Shown: one piece after another, positions 32,438 through 41,502 of the stretch
Layout of the letters: each line of letters starts with the position of its first letter
Position numbering within the stretch: the stretch's first letter is position 1
Source: Vicinamibacterales bacterium
GTDB lineage: Bacteria > Acidobacteriota > Vicinamibacteria > Vicinamibacterales > 2-12-FULL-66-21
DNA: 64,000 bases
Reading direction: 5' to 3'
NCBI GenBank assembly: GCA_036496585.1
Contig: DASXLB010000039.1
Span: 92,560-156,559 of the forward strand
The notes under the pieces: model-generated
Databases searched by the model: none
What the model was told of the DNA's origin: nothing
Seen by the model: only the letters and a program-made list of their open reading frames with translations
Translations under genes and position numbers: made by a program

Positions 32438-34326
32438 GACTGATGGGAGCGGCGCTCGCCGCAAGCCTGGCCTTTGGAGCACAGCAGGCGCAGCAGGCAC
32501 CGGCCCCGACGCAGCCGCCGCAGCAGCCGGAGGTCGTGCAGACGGCGCCGCGGCAGTCGAACGACCCGCGGGTCGGTCTGAAGGCCGGCTTGACCGACGC
32601 CGGCGTCGCGGCGAAGAACATCGAGCTCGTGTCGTCGATGGGCAAACCGCCGGCGTTTCAGCCCAACGACGGGGGCGCCGCTCCTGCGGGCGCGTCAACC
32701 GTCCCGCCGGCCGGAGGCGCACCGGCCGCCAACGGCGCCGCCGCGGCTCGCGGCGCCAGCATCGCCAGCTCGCTCGACTTTGCCAACTCCGATCTGGCTT
32801 TCCGCCGCGCCGATCTCTTCCTCGGCAATTTCAACGGCTTCAACATCTACGACATCGAGACGCCCAAGAAGCCGCGCGTGCTCGCCTCGATCGTCTGCCC
32901 GGGCGGCCAGGGCGACATGTCGGTCTACGGCAACCTGCTGTTCATGTCGGTCGAGCAGACGCGCGGGCGCGTCGACTGCGGCACCCAGGGGGTGAGCGAC
33001 GCGGTCAGCGCCGAGCGCTTCCGCGGCGTGCGCATCTTCGACATCACCGACATCGACAAGCCGAAGCAGGTCGCGGCGGTGCAGACGTGCCGCGGCTCGC
33101 ACACCCACACGCTCGTCGTCGATCCGAAGGACAAGGCCAACATCTACGTCTATGGCTCCGGCACCAGCTCGGTGCGCGCGGCCGACGAGCTCGCCGGCTG
33201 CTCCGGCGAGGCGCCAGACAAGGACGCGAACACCGCGCTCTTCAGCATCGACGTCATCCAGGTGCCCCTGGCCTCGCCCGACAAGGCGAAGGTGGTCAAC
33301 CGTCCGCGCATCTTCGCCGACGAGAAGACGGGCGCGATCTCGGGCCTGCACGAGCGCGGCAACTTCGGCCCCGGCACGCAGACGTCGAGTCAGACCAACC
33401 AGTGCCACGACATCACGGTGATGGCCGCGGCCGGCCTCGCCGCCGGCGCCTGCTCGGGCAACGGCATCCTGCTCGACATCTCGGATCCCGTACACCCGGT
33501 GCGTCTCGACGCGGTGACCGACAAGAATTTCGCCTACTGGCACTCGGCGACGTTCAACAACGACGGCACCAAGGTCGTGTTCACCGACGAATGGGGCGGC
33601 GGCACCGCGCCGCGCTGCCGCGCCACCGATCTGCTCACCTGGGGCGCCGACGCCATCTTCGACATCGTCGACAAGAAGCTGGTGTTCAAGGGTTACTACA
33701 AGATGCCGGCGCCGCAGACCGACCAGGAGAACTGCGTCGCGCACAACGGCTCGATCATCCCGGTGCCGGGGCGCGACATCATGACGCAGGCGTGGTACCA
33801 GGGCGGGCTGTCGGTCTTCGATTTCACCGACTCGGCGCATCCGGTGGAGATCGCCTATTTCGATCGCGGGCCTATCGATGCGCAGAAGCTGGTGATCGGC
33901 GGCTTCTGGTCGACCTACTGGTACAACGGTCGGATCTACGCGTCTGAAATCGTGCGCGGCCTTGACGTGTTCCGTCTGCTGCCGAGCGAGTCCCTGAGCC
34001 AGAACGAGATCGACGCCGCGTCGAGCGTGCGGCTGGACGACTTCAACGCCCAGGCGCAGCCGAAGGTGACGTTCCCGCCGACCGTGACCGTGGCGCGCGC
34101 CTACCTCGATCAGCTGACCCGCAGCAATGGCATCAGCGCGGCGCGCGCCGCGGCGGTGAAGAAGGCGCTCGGCGCCGCCGACAAGGACAATCCCGGCAAG
34201 CCGGCGCTCGAGCAGCTCGAGAGCGTGGCGAAGCAGGTCGACGCCGACGCGGCATCGGCGTCGGGCCTCGACGCCGCGCATCTGAAGGCGCTGGCGTCGG
34301 CGATGAGGGGTCGCGCCGAACGCTAG
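32434..34326 (+). CDS. secreted LVIVD-type beta-propeller protein
   Basis: 630 residues, start overlapping the DUF305 stop (ATGA). A short signal peptide (MRLMGAALAASLAFGAQQA), then a Gln/Pro/Ala-rich low-complexity region to about 120. Residues 130-510 contain propeller blades of the LVIVD type (NGFNIYDIETPKKPRVLASI, GVRIFDITDIDKPKQVAAVQ, NGILLDISDPVHPVRLDAV, GLSVFDFTDSAHPVEIAYF). Several Cys pairs suggest disulfides. The tail is helical and Ala-rich. DUF305 plus LVIVD proteins commonly occur together, perhaps for surface metal or ligand binding. No catalytic residues recognised. Confidence 0.85.
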   Translation: MRLMGAALAASLAFGAQQAQQAPAPTQPPQQPEVVQTAPRQSNDPRVGLKAGLTDAGVAAKNIELVSSMGKPPAFQPNDGGAAPAGASTVPPAGGAPAANGAAAARGASIASSLDFANSDLAFRRADLFLGNFNGFNIYDIETPKKPRVLASIVCPGGQGDMSVYGNLLFMSVEQTRGRVDCGTQGVSDAVSAERFRGVRIFDITDIDKPKQVAAVQTCRGSHTHTLVVDPKDKANIYVYGSGTSSVRAADELAGCSGEAPDKDANTALFSIDVIQVPLASPDKAKVVNRPRIFADEKTGAISGLHERGNFGPGTQTSSQTNQCHDITVMAAAGLAAGACSGNGILLDISDPVHPVRLDAVTDKNFAYWHSATFNNDGTKVVFTDEWGGGTAPRCRATDLLTWGADAIFDIVDKKLVFKGYYKMPAPQTDQENCVAHNGSIIPVPGRDIMTQAWYQGGLSVFDFTDSAHPVEIAYFDRGPIDAQKLVIGGFWSTYWYNGRIYASEIVRGLDVFRLLPSESLSQNEIDAASSVRLDDFNAQAQPKVTFPPTVTVARAYLDQLTRSNGISAARAAAVKKALGAADKDNPGKPALEQLESVAKQVDADAASASGLDAAHLKALASAMRGRAER

Positions 34327-34501
34327 GCTGACGCGACGGCGATCGCACACGGCGCGCCTCGGCCGTTGTTCAGAAGCGTACTCACCGACCGGATCCGGCA
34401 GCGGCCTTCAACAACACGTGAATCCAGACTGGACAGCCCGACCCGGTGATCGCGCGCGCCCGTCTGTGCCCATCGCGGAGGGCGGGCGCGCCGCCGGGAC
34501 G

Positions 34502-34507
34502 TATGAT
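34502..34507 (+). promoter_or_regulatory. -10 element for a leaderless transcript
   Basis: TATGAT ends 7 nt before ATG 34515. The ATG at 34506 overlaps the -10 itself and is therefore unlikely to be the start. Confidence 0.55.
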
Positions 34508-34514
34508 GCGTCGC

Positions 34515-35525
34515 ATGGATTCGCTCACGCGGCGCGATCTGGTGAAGCTGGCGGGCGCGGTGGCGACGGCGTCCATGTCCACGTCGCATGACCGGATCAT
34601 GGCGTCCGGATCACCGCCGGACGCGAGCGCGGCGCGCCGCGACGAGCTCTACCGGCTGCTCGGCGACCTGCCGGATCGCCGTCGCGCCGTCGCGGGCCGC
34701 CAGACCGCGGTGACCGAGCGTGACGGGTATGTGCTCGAGCGCTGGGAGCTCGATCTGAACGGCATCGAAACGGTCCCCGCGTATCTGGCGCGGCCTCGCG
34801 GCGCCAGCGGGCGTCTTCCCGCCGTGCTCTTCAACCACTCGCACGGCGGCGGCTACACCATCGGAAAAACCGAGTTCGTCGACGGCCGTTCGTACCTGCA
34901 GCCGGTGCCCTACGCCAAAGAGCTGACCGATCTCGGCTACCTCGCGCTCTGCATCGATCACTGGGTGTTCGGCGAGCGCAGCCATGCCACCGAGCTCGAC
35001 ACCTTCAAGGAGATGCTCTGGCGTGGGCGCGTGTTGTGGGGCCACATGATCTACGACAGCCTCAAGGCCGTCGACTGGCTGACCAGCCGGCCGGACGTCG
35101 ACGCCTCCCGCCTCGGCACGCTCGGCATGTCGATGGGCAGCGCCATGGCGCAGTACCTCGCCGCGCTCGACACCCGCATCAAGGTGACGGTCGACATCTG
35201 CTGTCTGGTGGAGTACGAGACGCTGTTGGCGAAGCACTTCCAGTCGCATCACGGCGTCTACATGTACGTACCAGGGCTGTTGAAACACTTCACGTCCGCG
35301 GGCATCAACAGCCTCATCGCCCCGCGTGCGCACCTCAGCGTGACCGGCACGCGCGACGAGCTCGAGCCGGCCGAAGGCGTCGACATCATCGATCGCGAAC
35401 TGACGAGGGTGTACGCCGCGGCGGCATATCCCGAGCGCTGGAAGATCGTCCGCTACGATGTCGGCCACCAGGAGACCCCCGAAGGCCGCCGCGAAGCCGC
35501 GGCGTTCCTGCAGCGATTCCTCTGA
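34515..35525 (+). CDS. Tat-exported alpha/beta hydrolase (acetyl-esterase-like)
   Basis: About 336 residues from ATG 34515. LTRRDLVKLAGAVATAS is a twin-arginine signal. The hydrolase core shows LPAVLFNHSHGGGY (oxyanion hole), LGTLGMSMGSAMAQYL with the nucleophile Ser, SVTGTRDELEP with the acid and RYDVGHQETPEG with the His, in order. It is similar in layout to dienelactone-hydrolase/acetyl-xylan-esterase-like proteins. The next gene, overlapping by 1 bp, is a pectin esterase fusion, so the substrate is probably an acylated plant polysaccharide. A folded, cofactor-free enzyme using Tat export twice in a row is notable. Confidence 0.87.
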   Translation: MDSLTRRDLVKLAGAVATASMSTSHDRIMASGSPPDASAARRDELYRLLGDLPDRRRAVAGRQTAVTERDGYVLERWELDLNGIETVPAYLARPRGASGRLPAVLFNHSHGGGYTIGKTEFVDGRSYLQPVPYAKELTDLGYLALCIDHWVFGERSHATELDTFKEMLWRGRVLWGHMIYDSLKAVDWLTSRPDVDASRLGTLGMSMGSAMAQYLAALDTRIKVTVDICCLVEYETLLAKHFQSHHGVYMYVPGLLKHFTSAGINSLIAPRAHLSVTGTRDELEPAEGVDIIDRELTRVYAAAAYPERWKIVRYDVGHQETPEGRREAAAFLQRFL

Positions 35526-37249
35526 TGCGCCGCAGAGATTTTCTGGCCGTCGGGCTTGGCGTCTCCGCCGTTCATGCGGTGCGCGCCGGCGCGTGGCCGC
35601 GCGAGACGCAGGCTCGCCCCTCCCCGCAACATCCGGCGGCGAAGCCCGTCCGCCTGGTGCTAGTCGGCGATTCCACCGTCACCGACGGCAGCGGCTGGGG
35701 ATTCGGGTTCAAGCAGTTTCTCGGGTCGGGCGCCGAGTGCCTCAACAGCGCGGCCAACGGCCGCAGTTCGAAAAGCTTCATCGACGAGGGACGCTGGCGC
35801 GACGCGCTGGCGGCACGCGGCGACTATTACCTGATCCAGTTCGGGCACAACGACGAACCCGGCAAGGGACCCGACAGGGAAACGGATCCACTGACGACCT
35901 ACTCGGCGAATCTGTCGCGATACGTCGACGAGGCGCGGGCGATCGGCGCCACGCCGGTGCTCATCACGTCGCTGACCCGACGGCGGTTCACGCCGGCTGG
36001 CGCCATCGTCCCGAACCTCGATCCGTACGTGGCGGCCGTCAAGGCCGTGGCCGCGGCGAAGCGGGTGGCGGTCCTCGATCTGCACCAGCGCAGCATCGAG
36101 CTGGCCGAACAGCTCGGCGACGAGGCATGGACGGCAATGAGCCCGCGCGCTGAAGACGGGACGGTCGACCGCACGCACCTGAACACGCGCGGCAGCCTGC
36201 GCGTGGCGCCGCTGGTCATCGCCGAGTTGCGGGCGACAATCCCCGTGCTGGCGCCCCTCTTCCGCGAGTCGCCGCTGGCCAACGCGTTCGTCGCCGCCGA
36301 CGGCGGCGCCGACTATACGACCGTGCAGGACGCCATCAACGCGCTGCCGCAGAACACGCGTGCCGACCGCCGGTGGACGATCATGGTGCGGGCCGGCACC
36401 TATCGCGAGCTGGTCTACGTCCAGCGCGAGAAGCGGTTCGTCACCCTGGTCGGCGAGGATCCCACCCGCACGACCATCACCTTCGACCTGCACGCCAACC
36501 GGGTCGGCCTCGACGGCAAGCCGATCGGCACCTATCGCACGCCGACCGTCGTCATCGACGCCGACGACTTCATCGTCGAGGGGCTGACCCTCGAGAATGC
36601 CGCGGGACCGGTGGGACAGGCGCTCGCGCTGCGGGTCGACGGCGATCGGGTGGCGTTCCGCAACTGCCGCTTTCTCGGCTGGCAGGACACGATCTTCATC
36701 GACCGCGGCCGCCAGTACTTCGAAGACGTCTTCATCGCCGGGCACGTCGACTTCATCTTCGGGGGCGCGACGGCGTATTTCGAGCGAGCGCACATTCATT
36801 GCTGGCGCGACGGGTATGTCACCGCCGCGTCGACGCCTCCCGAACATCCGCACGGGTTCGTGTTCGCCAACGGCCGCATCACGGGACACAGTCCCAACGT
36901 GCGCAGCTATCTGGGAAGGCCGTGGCGCGATTTCGCGCAGGTCGCGTTTCTCGACACGCAGATGTCCGAGGTCGTCCGTCCGGAAGGCTGGCACAACTGG
37001 GATCGCCCGGAGCGTGAGCGCACCGTCCGCTACGCGGAATTCGGCAGTACCGGATCTGGCGGACGGGACGACGCGCGCGTCGGCTGGGCGAAACGGCTGA
37101 CTCGCGCGGAGGCTGCCGCGATGACTCCCGCCGCGGTGCTTGGCGGGACCGACCAATGGGATCCGACCGCCGTGCCGGCACAGCCGTGCGAAGGGCGAGC
37201 CACGGGAGGACCGCCGCCCGAGCCGCCGGGCCTGCCGAAGCCAGGGTGA
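35525..37249 (+). CDS. SGNH acetylesterase - pectin methylesterase fusion
   Basis: About 574 residues from ATG 35525 (TGATG overlap with the preceding stop). Twin-arginine signal MRRRDFLAVGLGVSAVHA. Residues about 40-260 are an SGNH hydrolase of the rhamnogalacturonan-acetylesterase type: VLVGDSTVTDG (nucleophile Ser), IQFGHNDEPGKG (Asn) and DRTHLNTRG (Asp, His). Residues about 270-545 are a pectinesterase beta-helix: YTTVQDAINALPQ, GQALALRV, FLGWQDTIFID, GHVDFIFGGATAYF (catalytic Asp) and YLGRPWRDFAQ. One polypeptide can thus remove acetyl and methyl groups from pectin. A proline-rich tail ends the protein. Both catalytic sets look complete. Confidence 0.93.
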   Translation: MRRRDFLAVGLGVSAVHAVRAGAWPRETQARPSPQHPAAKPVRLVLVGDSTVTDGSGWGFGFKQFLGSGAECLNSAANGRSSKSFIDEGRWRDALAARGDYYLIQFGHNDEPGKGPDRETDPLTTYSANLSRYVDEARAIGATPVLITSLTRRRFTPAGAIVPNLDPYVAAVKAVAAAKRVAVLDLHQRSIELAEQLGDEAWTAMSPRAEDGTVDRTHLNTRGSLRVAPLVIAELRATIPVLAPLFRESPLANAFVAADGGADYTTVQDAINALPQNTRADRRWTIMVRAGTYRELVYVQREKRFVTLVGEDPTRTTITFDLHANRVGLDGKPIGTYRTPTVVIDADDFIVEGLTLENAAGPVGQALALRVDGDRVAFRNCRFLGWQDTIFIDRGRQYFEDVFIAGHVDFIFGGATAYFERAHIHCWRDGYVTAASTPPEHPHGFVFANGRITGHSPNVRSYLGRPWRDFAQVAFLDTQMSEVVRPEGWHNWDRPERERTVRYAEFGSTGSGGRDDARVGWAKRLTRAEAAAMTPAAVLGGTDQWDPTAVPAQPCEGRATGGPPPEPPGLPKPG

Positions 37250-37258
37250 TTCGTGCTT

Positions 37259-37309
37259 GGGTTGACATCTAACCCAAAAAATCGGCATGCTTGGGTTAGA
37301 TGTCAACCC
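37259..37309. promoter_or_regulatory. PadR operator: perfect 17-bp inverted repeat over the start codon
   Basis: GGGTTGACATCTAACCC (37259-37275) and its exact reverse complement GGGTTAGATGTCAACCC (37293-37309) are 17 bp apart. Each arm is itself nearly palindromic (GGGTT...AACCC). The second arm contains the ATG (37300) of padR, and the first contains TTGACA (37262-37267), a perfect -35. Autoregulation by the encoded PadR repressor is the natural reading. Confidence 0.75.
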
Positions 37310-37665
37310 GTAGCCGCAAAGCCGATGAACGCCTCGTCCTGATGCAGGGCACGCTCGACGTGCTCATCCTGCGCACGCTGCTCTTCGGCGCCGAACACGG
37401 CCAGGGCATCGCCCGCGCGATTCAGCAGACCTCCGACGGCGAGCTCCTCGTCGAGCACGGCGCGCTCTATCCGGCGCTGCAGCGCCTGGAAGAGAAGAAG
37501 CGCATCGCCGCCGAGTGGGGCACGTCCGCCAACAACCGGCGCGCCCGCTACTACACGCTGACCAGGACCGGACGAGCGCATCTGGCGCGGCAGTCGAGCC
37601 GCTGGCGCCGGCTGGCGGCCGCGATGGCGCGCGTCCTCGGGCCCGAGCCGGAGCCCGGCGCATGA
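37300..37665 (+). CDS. PadR family transcriptional regulator
   Basis: 121 residues. LMQGTLDVLILRTLLFGAEHG and GIARAIQQTSDGELLVEHGALYPALQRLEEKKRIAAEW form the PadR winged helix with the 'G.LYP.L.RLE' motif, then RARYYTLTRTGRAHL the wing and the start of the dimerisation helix. The start codon sits inside an inverted-repeat operator arm, so the protein likely represses itself and the coupled permease (ATGA overlap). PadR next to an ADOP permease is the standard acidobacterial arrangement. The inducer is unknown. Confidence 0.95.
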   Translation: MSTRSRKADERLVLMQGTLDVLILRTLLFGAEHGQGIARAIQQTSDGELLVEHGALYPALQRLEEKKRIAAEWGTSANNRRARYYTLTRTGRAHLARQSSRWRRLAAAMARVLGPEPEPGA

Positions 37666-40223
37666 GCCGACGCCGCGACGACGACGATTTCGCCGCCGAG
37701 GTGCAGGCCCACCTCGACCTCGAGGCGGATCGGCTGATCGCCGACGGCATGCGGCCGGCGGAGGCGCCCGCCGCTGCGCACAGGGCGTTCGGCAGCGCCG
37801 TTCGCGCGCGCGAGGATTTTCACGAGCGCGGCCGATCGGTAGGGCTCGAGCAGTTTTGCCAGGACGTGCGGTATGCGTGGCGCACGCTGCGCGGCAGCCC
37901 CGCGTTTCTCATGACCACCGTCGTCACACTGGCTGTCGGCCTGAGCCTGCTGACCGTCGCCTTCAGCGTGTTCAACGCCTACGTACTGCGGCCGTTCGCG
38001 GTCGCCGATCCCTACCGTCTGTACCGGCTCGCCTGGCGCGCTCCGGGAGCCGTCGGCAACGCCTTTCCATGGCGCGACTACGATGAATTGCGTGCGCGCA
38101 CGGATCTGTTCGACGCGGTCATCGCGAACGAGATGCGCTTCGTCTCGTCGGAGTTCGGGCCGCTCGTCGTCTCGGCCGTCTCGGACAATTACTTTCCGAC
38201 CCTGCGGCCGCGTCTGGCGGCGGGGCGTCCGCTCGCCGCCGTCGACCGCGGTCAGCCGGTGGTGCTGATCCGGCAGCAGGCGGCGAAACGGCTGTTTGGC
38301 GGCGACCGCGAGGCGCTCGGGCGCACCTTCACCCTCGACACCACGCCGGTCACGGTGGTGGGTGTCGTCAGGGACGAGTTCGGCGGGCTCGACGATTTTC
38401 CGTACGATCTCTGGCGGCCTGCGGCACCCGACGGCGCCGGATCGACTCCGGTCGTCGTACGGCTGCGTGCCGGCGTCTCACCCGTGCAGGCCGCGCTTCG
38501 CCTGCAGGAATTCGCCACACGGCTGGCCCCGCCGGACGTGCCGGGGCGCGACGTCCGCGCGGTGCTGGTGCCCAGTGGCACGCCGAACCCGCTCTCGGTC
38601 GAGATCGTCGCGCTGCTGTCGCCGGTCTTCGCGGCGTTCCTGCTGGTGCTGCTTGCCGCGTGCGTCAACGTCTCGAACGTCATGCTGGCGCGCGCGGTGT
38701 CGCGACACCGCGAGATCGCCGTGCGGCTGTCGCTCGGCGCCAGCCGCGCGCGCATCGTGCGTCAGTTGCTGACCGAAGGCCTGCTGATCGCGGTACTGGC
38801 CGGCGGCGCGGCGCTCGTCCTCGCGGCCTGGCTCGTCCGCGCCGCGGTCGTCATCCTGTTCTCCACGCTCCCCCCGTTCGTCGCCTCGCTGCTGCGCGTC
38901 GCGCCGACGCCGCTCGATTGGCGCGTCTTCGTCTTCGCGTTCGGCTGCGCGCTGTCGACGACGCTCGGCTTCGCACTGGTTCCGGCGCTGCAGGCGTCGA
39001 GGCGGCCGCTAACCGACGCGCTTCGCGGCCAGCTCACCGGCCGGCCATCGGCGTCGCGCGCCCGCCACGCGCTCGTCGTCGTGCAGGTCGCGCTGTCGAT
39101 CATGCTCGTCGTCACGGCGCTCGTCCTCGCCCGCAACTTCACCGCCCTCGTCAGGCTCGATCTCGGCTACTCGACGAAGGACGTCTATTCGATCAACGTC
39201 CGCGGCGAACAGGACCGCCTGGTTCGTCCGGTGGCCGAGGCGCTCTCGATCGACCCGCGGATCGAGTCGATCGCGGTGACCAGCGGCAACCCCTTGTTCG
39301 TGACCCGCTCCGTGCCGATGGGCGCCGGCGGCGCCGCGGCGCTGACGCCGACCATGTACACGTTCGTGTCGCCGGAGTTCCTGCCGATGCTCCGCGTGCC
39401 GATCCTGCGCGGCCGCGCGTTCACCGCCGACGAGGCCCGGCGGGCGGCGCGGGTCGCGCTCGTCAGCGACAGCACCGCGCGCGCCTTCTGGCCCGGCCAC
39501 GATCCGATCGGGGCCGCGCTTGCCATCCAACGCCCGGCGCCGCCGCGCACCGACGGTATCGACGGCTACGCCCAGGTGACGGTCGTCGGCGTGGTGCCCG
39601 ACATGGTGAGCGGGATCATGATGGAGGGGTCGGATCGCGCGCACATCTATCTGCCGGCCGCGGCCGCCGACCCGCACGTGTCGGCGCTGCTGATCCAGCC
39701 GCGCGATCCGGCAGCGTTCCGGCCCGACATGCTGCGCGAGACGTTCCGCCGCCTCCGCTTGGATCCGGACACGTTCGAGGTGATCAGCCTCGACGAGATG
39801 CGCGACACGCAGGTCTATCCTGTCCGCGCCGCGTCGTGGGTGGGTGCGCTGCTTGGCGGCATCGCGCTGCTGCTCAGCGTGTCCGGCCTGTACGGCGTAC
39901 TCGCCTATACGCTGGCGCAGCGGCGCCGCGAGATCGGCATCCGCATGGCGCTCGGCGCCACCGCGAAGGCGGTCGTCGGATTGATGCTCCGCCAGACGGC
40001 TCGGACCGCCGGCACCGGCGTCGCGATCGGTCTGGCGCTCGCGTTCGCGGCGCTCGCGGCACTGGCATCGGCCGTGGAGCTGCGCGCCGTGTCGATCCTC
40101 GACCCGATCGCCTTTGCCGCCGCCGCGGTCACGGTCGCGGCGGCCGCGGCCCTGGCCGCCTATGTGCCCTCGCGGCGCGCCGCGCGCGTCGATCCCGCCG
40201 AGACGCTCCGCGCCGAGGGGTAA
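37662..40223 (+). CDS. ADOP-family permease with N-terminal prefix domain
   Basis: About 853 residues from ATG 37662, overlapping padR by 4 bp. An N-terminal cytoplasmic prefix (FAAEVQAHLDLEADRLIADG, APAAAHRAFGS) precedes a duplicated MacB_PCD-FtsX permease: TM1 MTTVVTLAVGLSLLTVAFSVF, the three-TM block beginning LLSPVFAAFLLVLLAACVNV, FALVPALQASRRPLTDALRG, the second MacB_PCD unit from ARHALVVVQVALSIMLVVTA, and C-terminal TMs SWVGALLGGIALLLSVSGLYGVL with RREIGIRMALGA. No ATPase gene is adjacent. Expression is probably controlled by the upstream PadR. It shares architecture, though not the prefix domain, with the permease at 19585. Confidence 0.93.
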   Translation: MSRRRDDDDFAAEVQAHLDLEADRLIADGMRPAEAPAAAHRAFGSAVRAREDFHERGRSVGLEQFCQDVRYAWRTLRGSPAFLMTTVVTLAVGLSLLTVAFSVFNAYVLRPFAVADPYRLYRLAWRAPGAVGNAFPWRDYDELRARTDLFDAVIANEMRFVSSEFGPLVVSAVSDNYFPTLRPRLAAGRPLAAVDRGQPVVLIRQQAAKRLFGGDREALGRTFTLDTTPVTVVGVVRDEFGGLDDFPYDLWRPAAPDGAGSTPVVVRLRAGVSPVQAALRLQEFATRLAPPDVPGRDVRAVLVPSGTPNPLSVEIVALLSPVFAAFLLVLLAACVNVSNVMLARAVSRHREIAVRLSLGASRARIVRQLLTEGLLIAVLAGGAALVLAAWLVRAAVVILFSTLPPFVASLLRVAPTPLDWRVFVFAFGCALSTTLGFALVPALQASRRPLTDALRGQLTGRPSASRARHALVVVQVALSIMLVVTALVLARNFTALVRLDLGYSTKDVYSINVRGEQDRLVRPVAEALSIDPRIESIAVTSGNPLFVTRSVPMGAGGAAALTPTMYTFVSPEFLPMLRVPILRGRAFTADEARRAARVALVSDSTARAFWPGHDPIGAALAIQRPAPPRTDGIDGYAQVTVVGVVPDMVSGIMMEGSDRAHIYLPAAAADPHVSALLIQPRDPAAFRPDMLRETFRRLRLDPDTFEVISLDEMRDTQVYPVRAASWVGALLGGIALLLSVSGLYGVLAYTLAQRRREIGIRMALGATAKAVVGLMLRQTARTAGTGVAIGLALAFAALAALASAVELRAVSILDPIAFAAAAVTVAAAAALAAYVPSRRAARVDPAETLRAEG

Positions 40224-40237
40224 GCGCCCAGCTTGGG

Positions 40238-40243
40238 TAATAT
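40238..40243 (+). promoter_or_regulatory. -10 element for a leaderless transcript
   Basis: TAATAT ends 6 nt before GTG 40250, with no Shine-Dalgarno. It favours GTG 40250 over GTG 40247. Confidence 0.5.
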
Positions 40244-40249
40244 TAGGTG

Positions 40250-40861
40250 GTGCGTGTCGCGATTGTCGGGGGGCCGGGTGTCGGGAAGAGCACGCTCGTG
40301 CGCCAGCTGGGAGACCTGTACCGCAACGGTTCCTACGGTGAAGGGGAGAAGGGCGTCTGGGATCCGCGCGTCCTCGAGGATATCGAGGCCGGCCGCAACG
40401 CCGTCGGCGTGACCGAGTACTTCGCCCGCGTCTACGACGCCAACTACCGGGATGGCGCGGGCCACGACGCGCCCGGCAAGGTGATTTTCTTCGAAGGGGC
40501 CCGCATCACGCTGGAAGCGCACATCGCCGAGTACCCGCGGGCGGTGCACAAGGAGCTGCACAAGGTTGCCGCGATCGGCGACGCGTGGCTCCCCGACCGC
40601 GTGATCGTGCTGACTTCGAGCAGCGACACGATCGAGAAGCATATCCGGCTCCGCAACCGGCCGCACGAAACGGCGGAGAACATGGTGCGCCGCTTCCGCC
40701 TGATCGACGCCGAATTCCGGCGGCTCGCGCCAATCTCGCCCAATACCGTGGTGATCGACCGCGACGGCATGGAGTTCCACGAGCGGAGCGGACTGCTTCA
40801 GGTCATCGCGGCGTCCCGCCTGCCGCCGTTCGTCGAGGTTCCGTACGACCGTTTCGGATGA
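40250..40861 (+). CDS. P-loop kinase, deoxynucleoside-kinase-like
   Basis: About 203 residues. VRVAIVGGPGVGKSTLVRQLG gives a Walker A at the very N-terminus. KVIFFEGARITLEAHIAEYPR and RVIVLTSSSDTIEKHIRLRNRPHETAENMVRRFRLIDAEFRRL look like the core strand and Arg-rich LID region of nucleoside/nucleotide kinases (IxLRxRP pattern). No Walker-B DEAD motif. Single-domain length fits a deoxynucleoside kinase or related small-molecule kinase. The gene stands alone between the ADOP and DUF4390 genes. Substrate unknown. Confidence 0.7.
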   Translation: MRVAIVGGPGVGKSTLVRQLGDLYRNGSYGEGEKGVWDPRVLEDIEAGRNAVGVTEYFARVYDANYRDGAGHDAPGKVIFFEGARITLEAHIAEYPRAVHKELHKVAAIGDAWLPDRVIVLTSSSDTIEKHIRLRNRPHETAENMVRRFRLIDAEFRRLAPISPNTVVIDRDGMEFHERSGLLQVIAASRLPPFVEVPYDRFG

Positions 40862-40966
40862 GGGGCCACGGCGGGCGCCGGCGGCCCAGCTGGCTCTTGC
40901 GCGCAACCCGTGACACACGATGGATTTAGATCCGTCGGATGAGTATGATAGCGGCAGATCCTGGTG

Positions 40967-41500
40967 ATGCCCGTTCGTGCCGCCTTCGTGCTGGTTGCCG
41001 CCCTCATGCTGGGCAGCCAGGCCGCCCAGACGCTGCAGGTGACGCCCCTGCCTCGCGACGGCGAGGTACTCGTCTCGTTTCAGCTCGATGAGGCGCTGAC
41101 CGACCCGATCAAGGACGCCATTCACAGCGGGCTGCTCGTCAAATTCGTCTACAAAGTCGACCTCCGGCGCGCCTCGGGCGCCTGGTTCGACCGCACCATC
41201 GACACCCACGTGGTCGCCGCGACGGTGAAATTCGACAACCTGACGCGGCGCTACACCGTCACCCGCGCCATCGACGGGCGCATCGACTGGTCCGACACGA
41301 CGATGCAGGAGGACGAAGCCTGGCGGTGGCTGACCAACGACTTCGCCCGGATGTCACTCTTTCGCGGGGTCCCGCTCGAGGCCAACGCCGAGTACTACGT
41401 GCGCGTGCGCGCCAACGCGAGCCCGCGCAACAGCGCCTTTCTGTGGCCGTGGGCTGCCGACGATGCCATCGGGTCGGCGAAGTTCACGTTCGTGAAGTGA
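40967..41500 (+). CDS. DUF4390 protein, exported
   Basis: About 177 residues from ATG 40967 (GTG 40964 is one codon earlier). Signal peptide MPVRAAFVLVAALMLGSQAAQ. The mature part FQLDEALTDPIKDAIHSGLLVKFVYKVDLRR, VKFDNLTRRYTVTRAIDGR and LEANAEYYVRVRANASPRN matches the DUF4390 pattern, a periplasmic beta-sandwich family of unknown function often beside histidine kinases. Here the neighbour, 2 bp downstream, is an exported beta-lactamase-fold protein. TATGAT at 40944-40949 may be the -10. Confidence 0.8.
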   Translation: MPVRAAFVLVAALMLGSQAAQTLQVTPLPRDGEVLVSFQLDEALTDPIKDAIHSGLLVKFVYKVDLRRASGAWFDRTIDTHVVAATVKFDNLTRRYTVTRAIDGRIDWSDTTMQEDEAWRWLTNDFARMSLFRGVPLEANAEYYVRVRANASPRNSAFLWPWAADDAIGSAKFTFVK

Positions 41501-41502
41501 CC

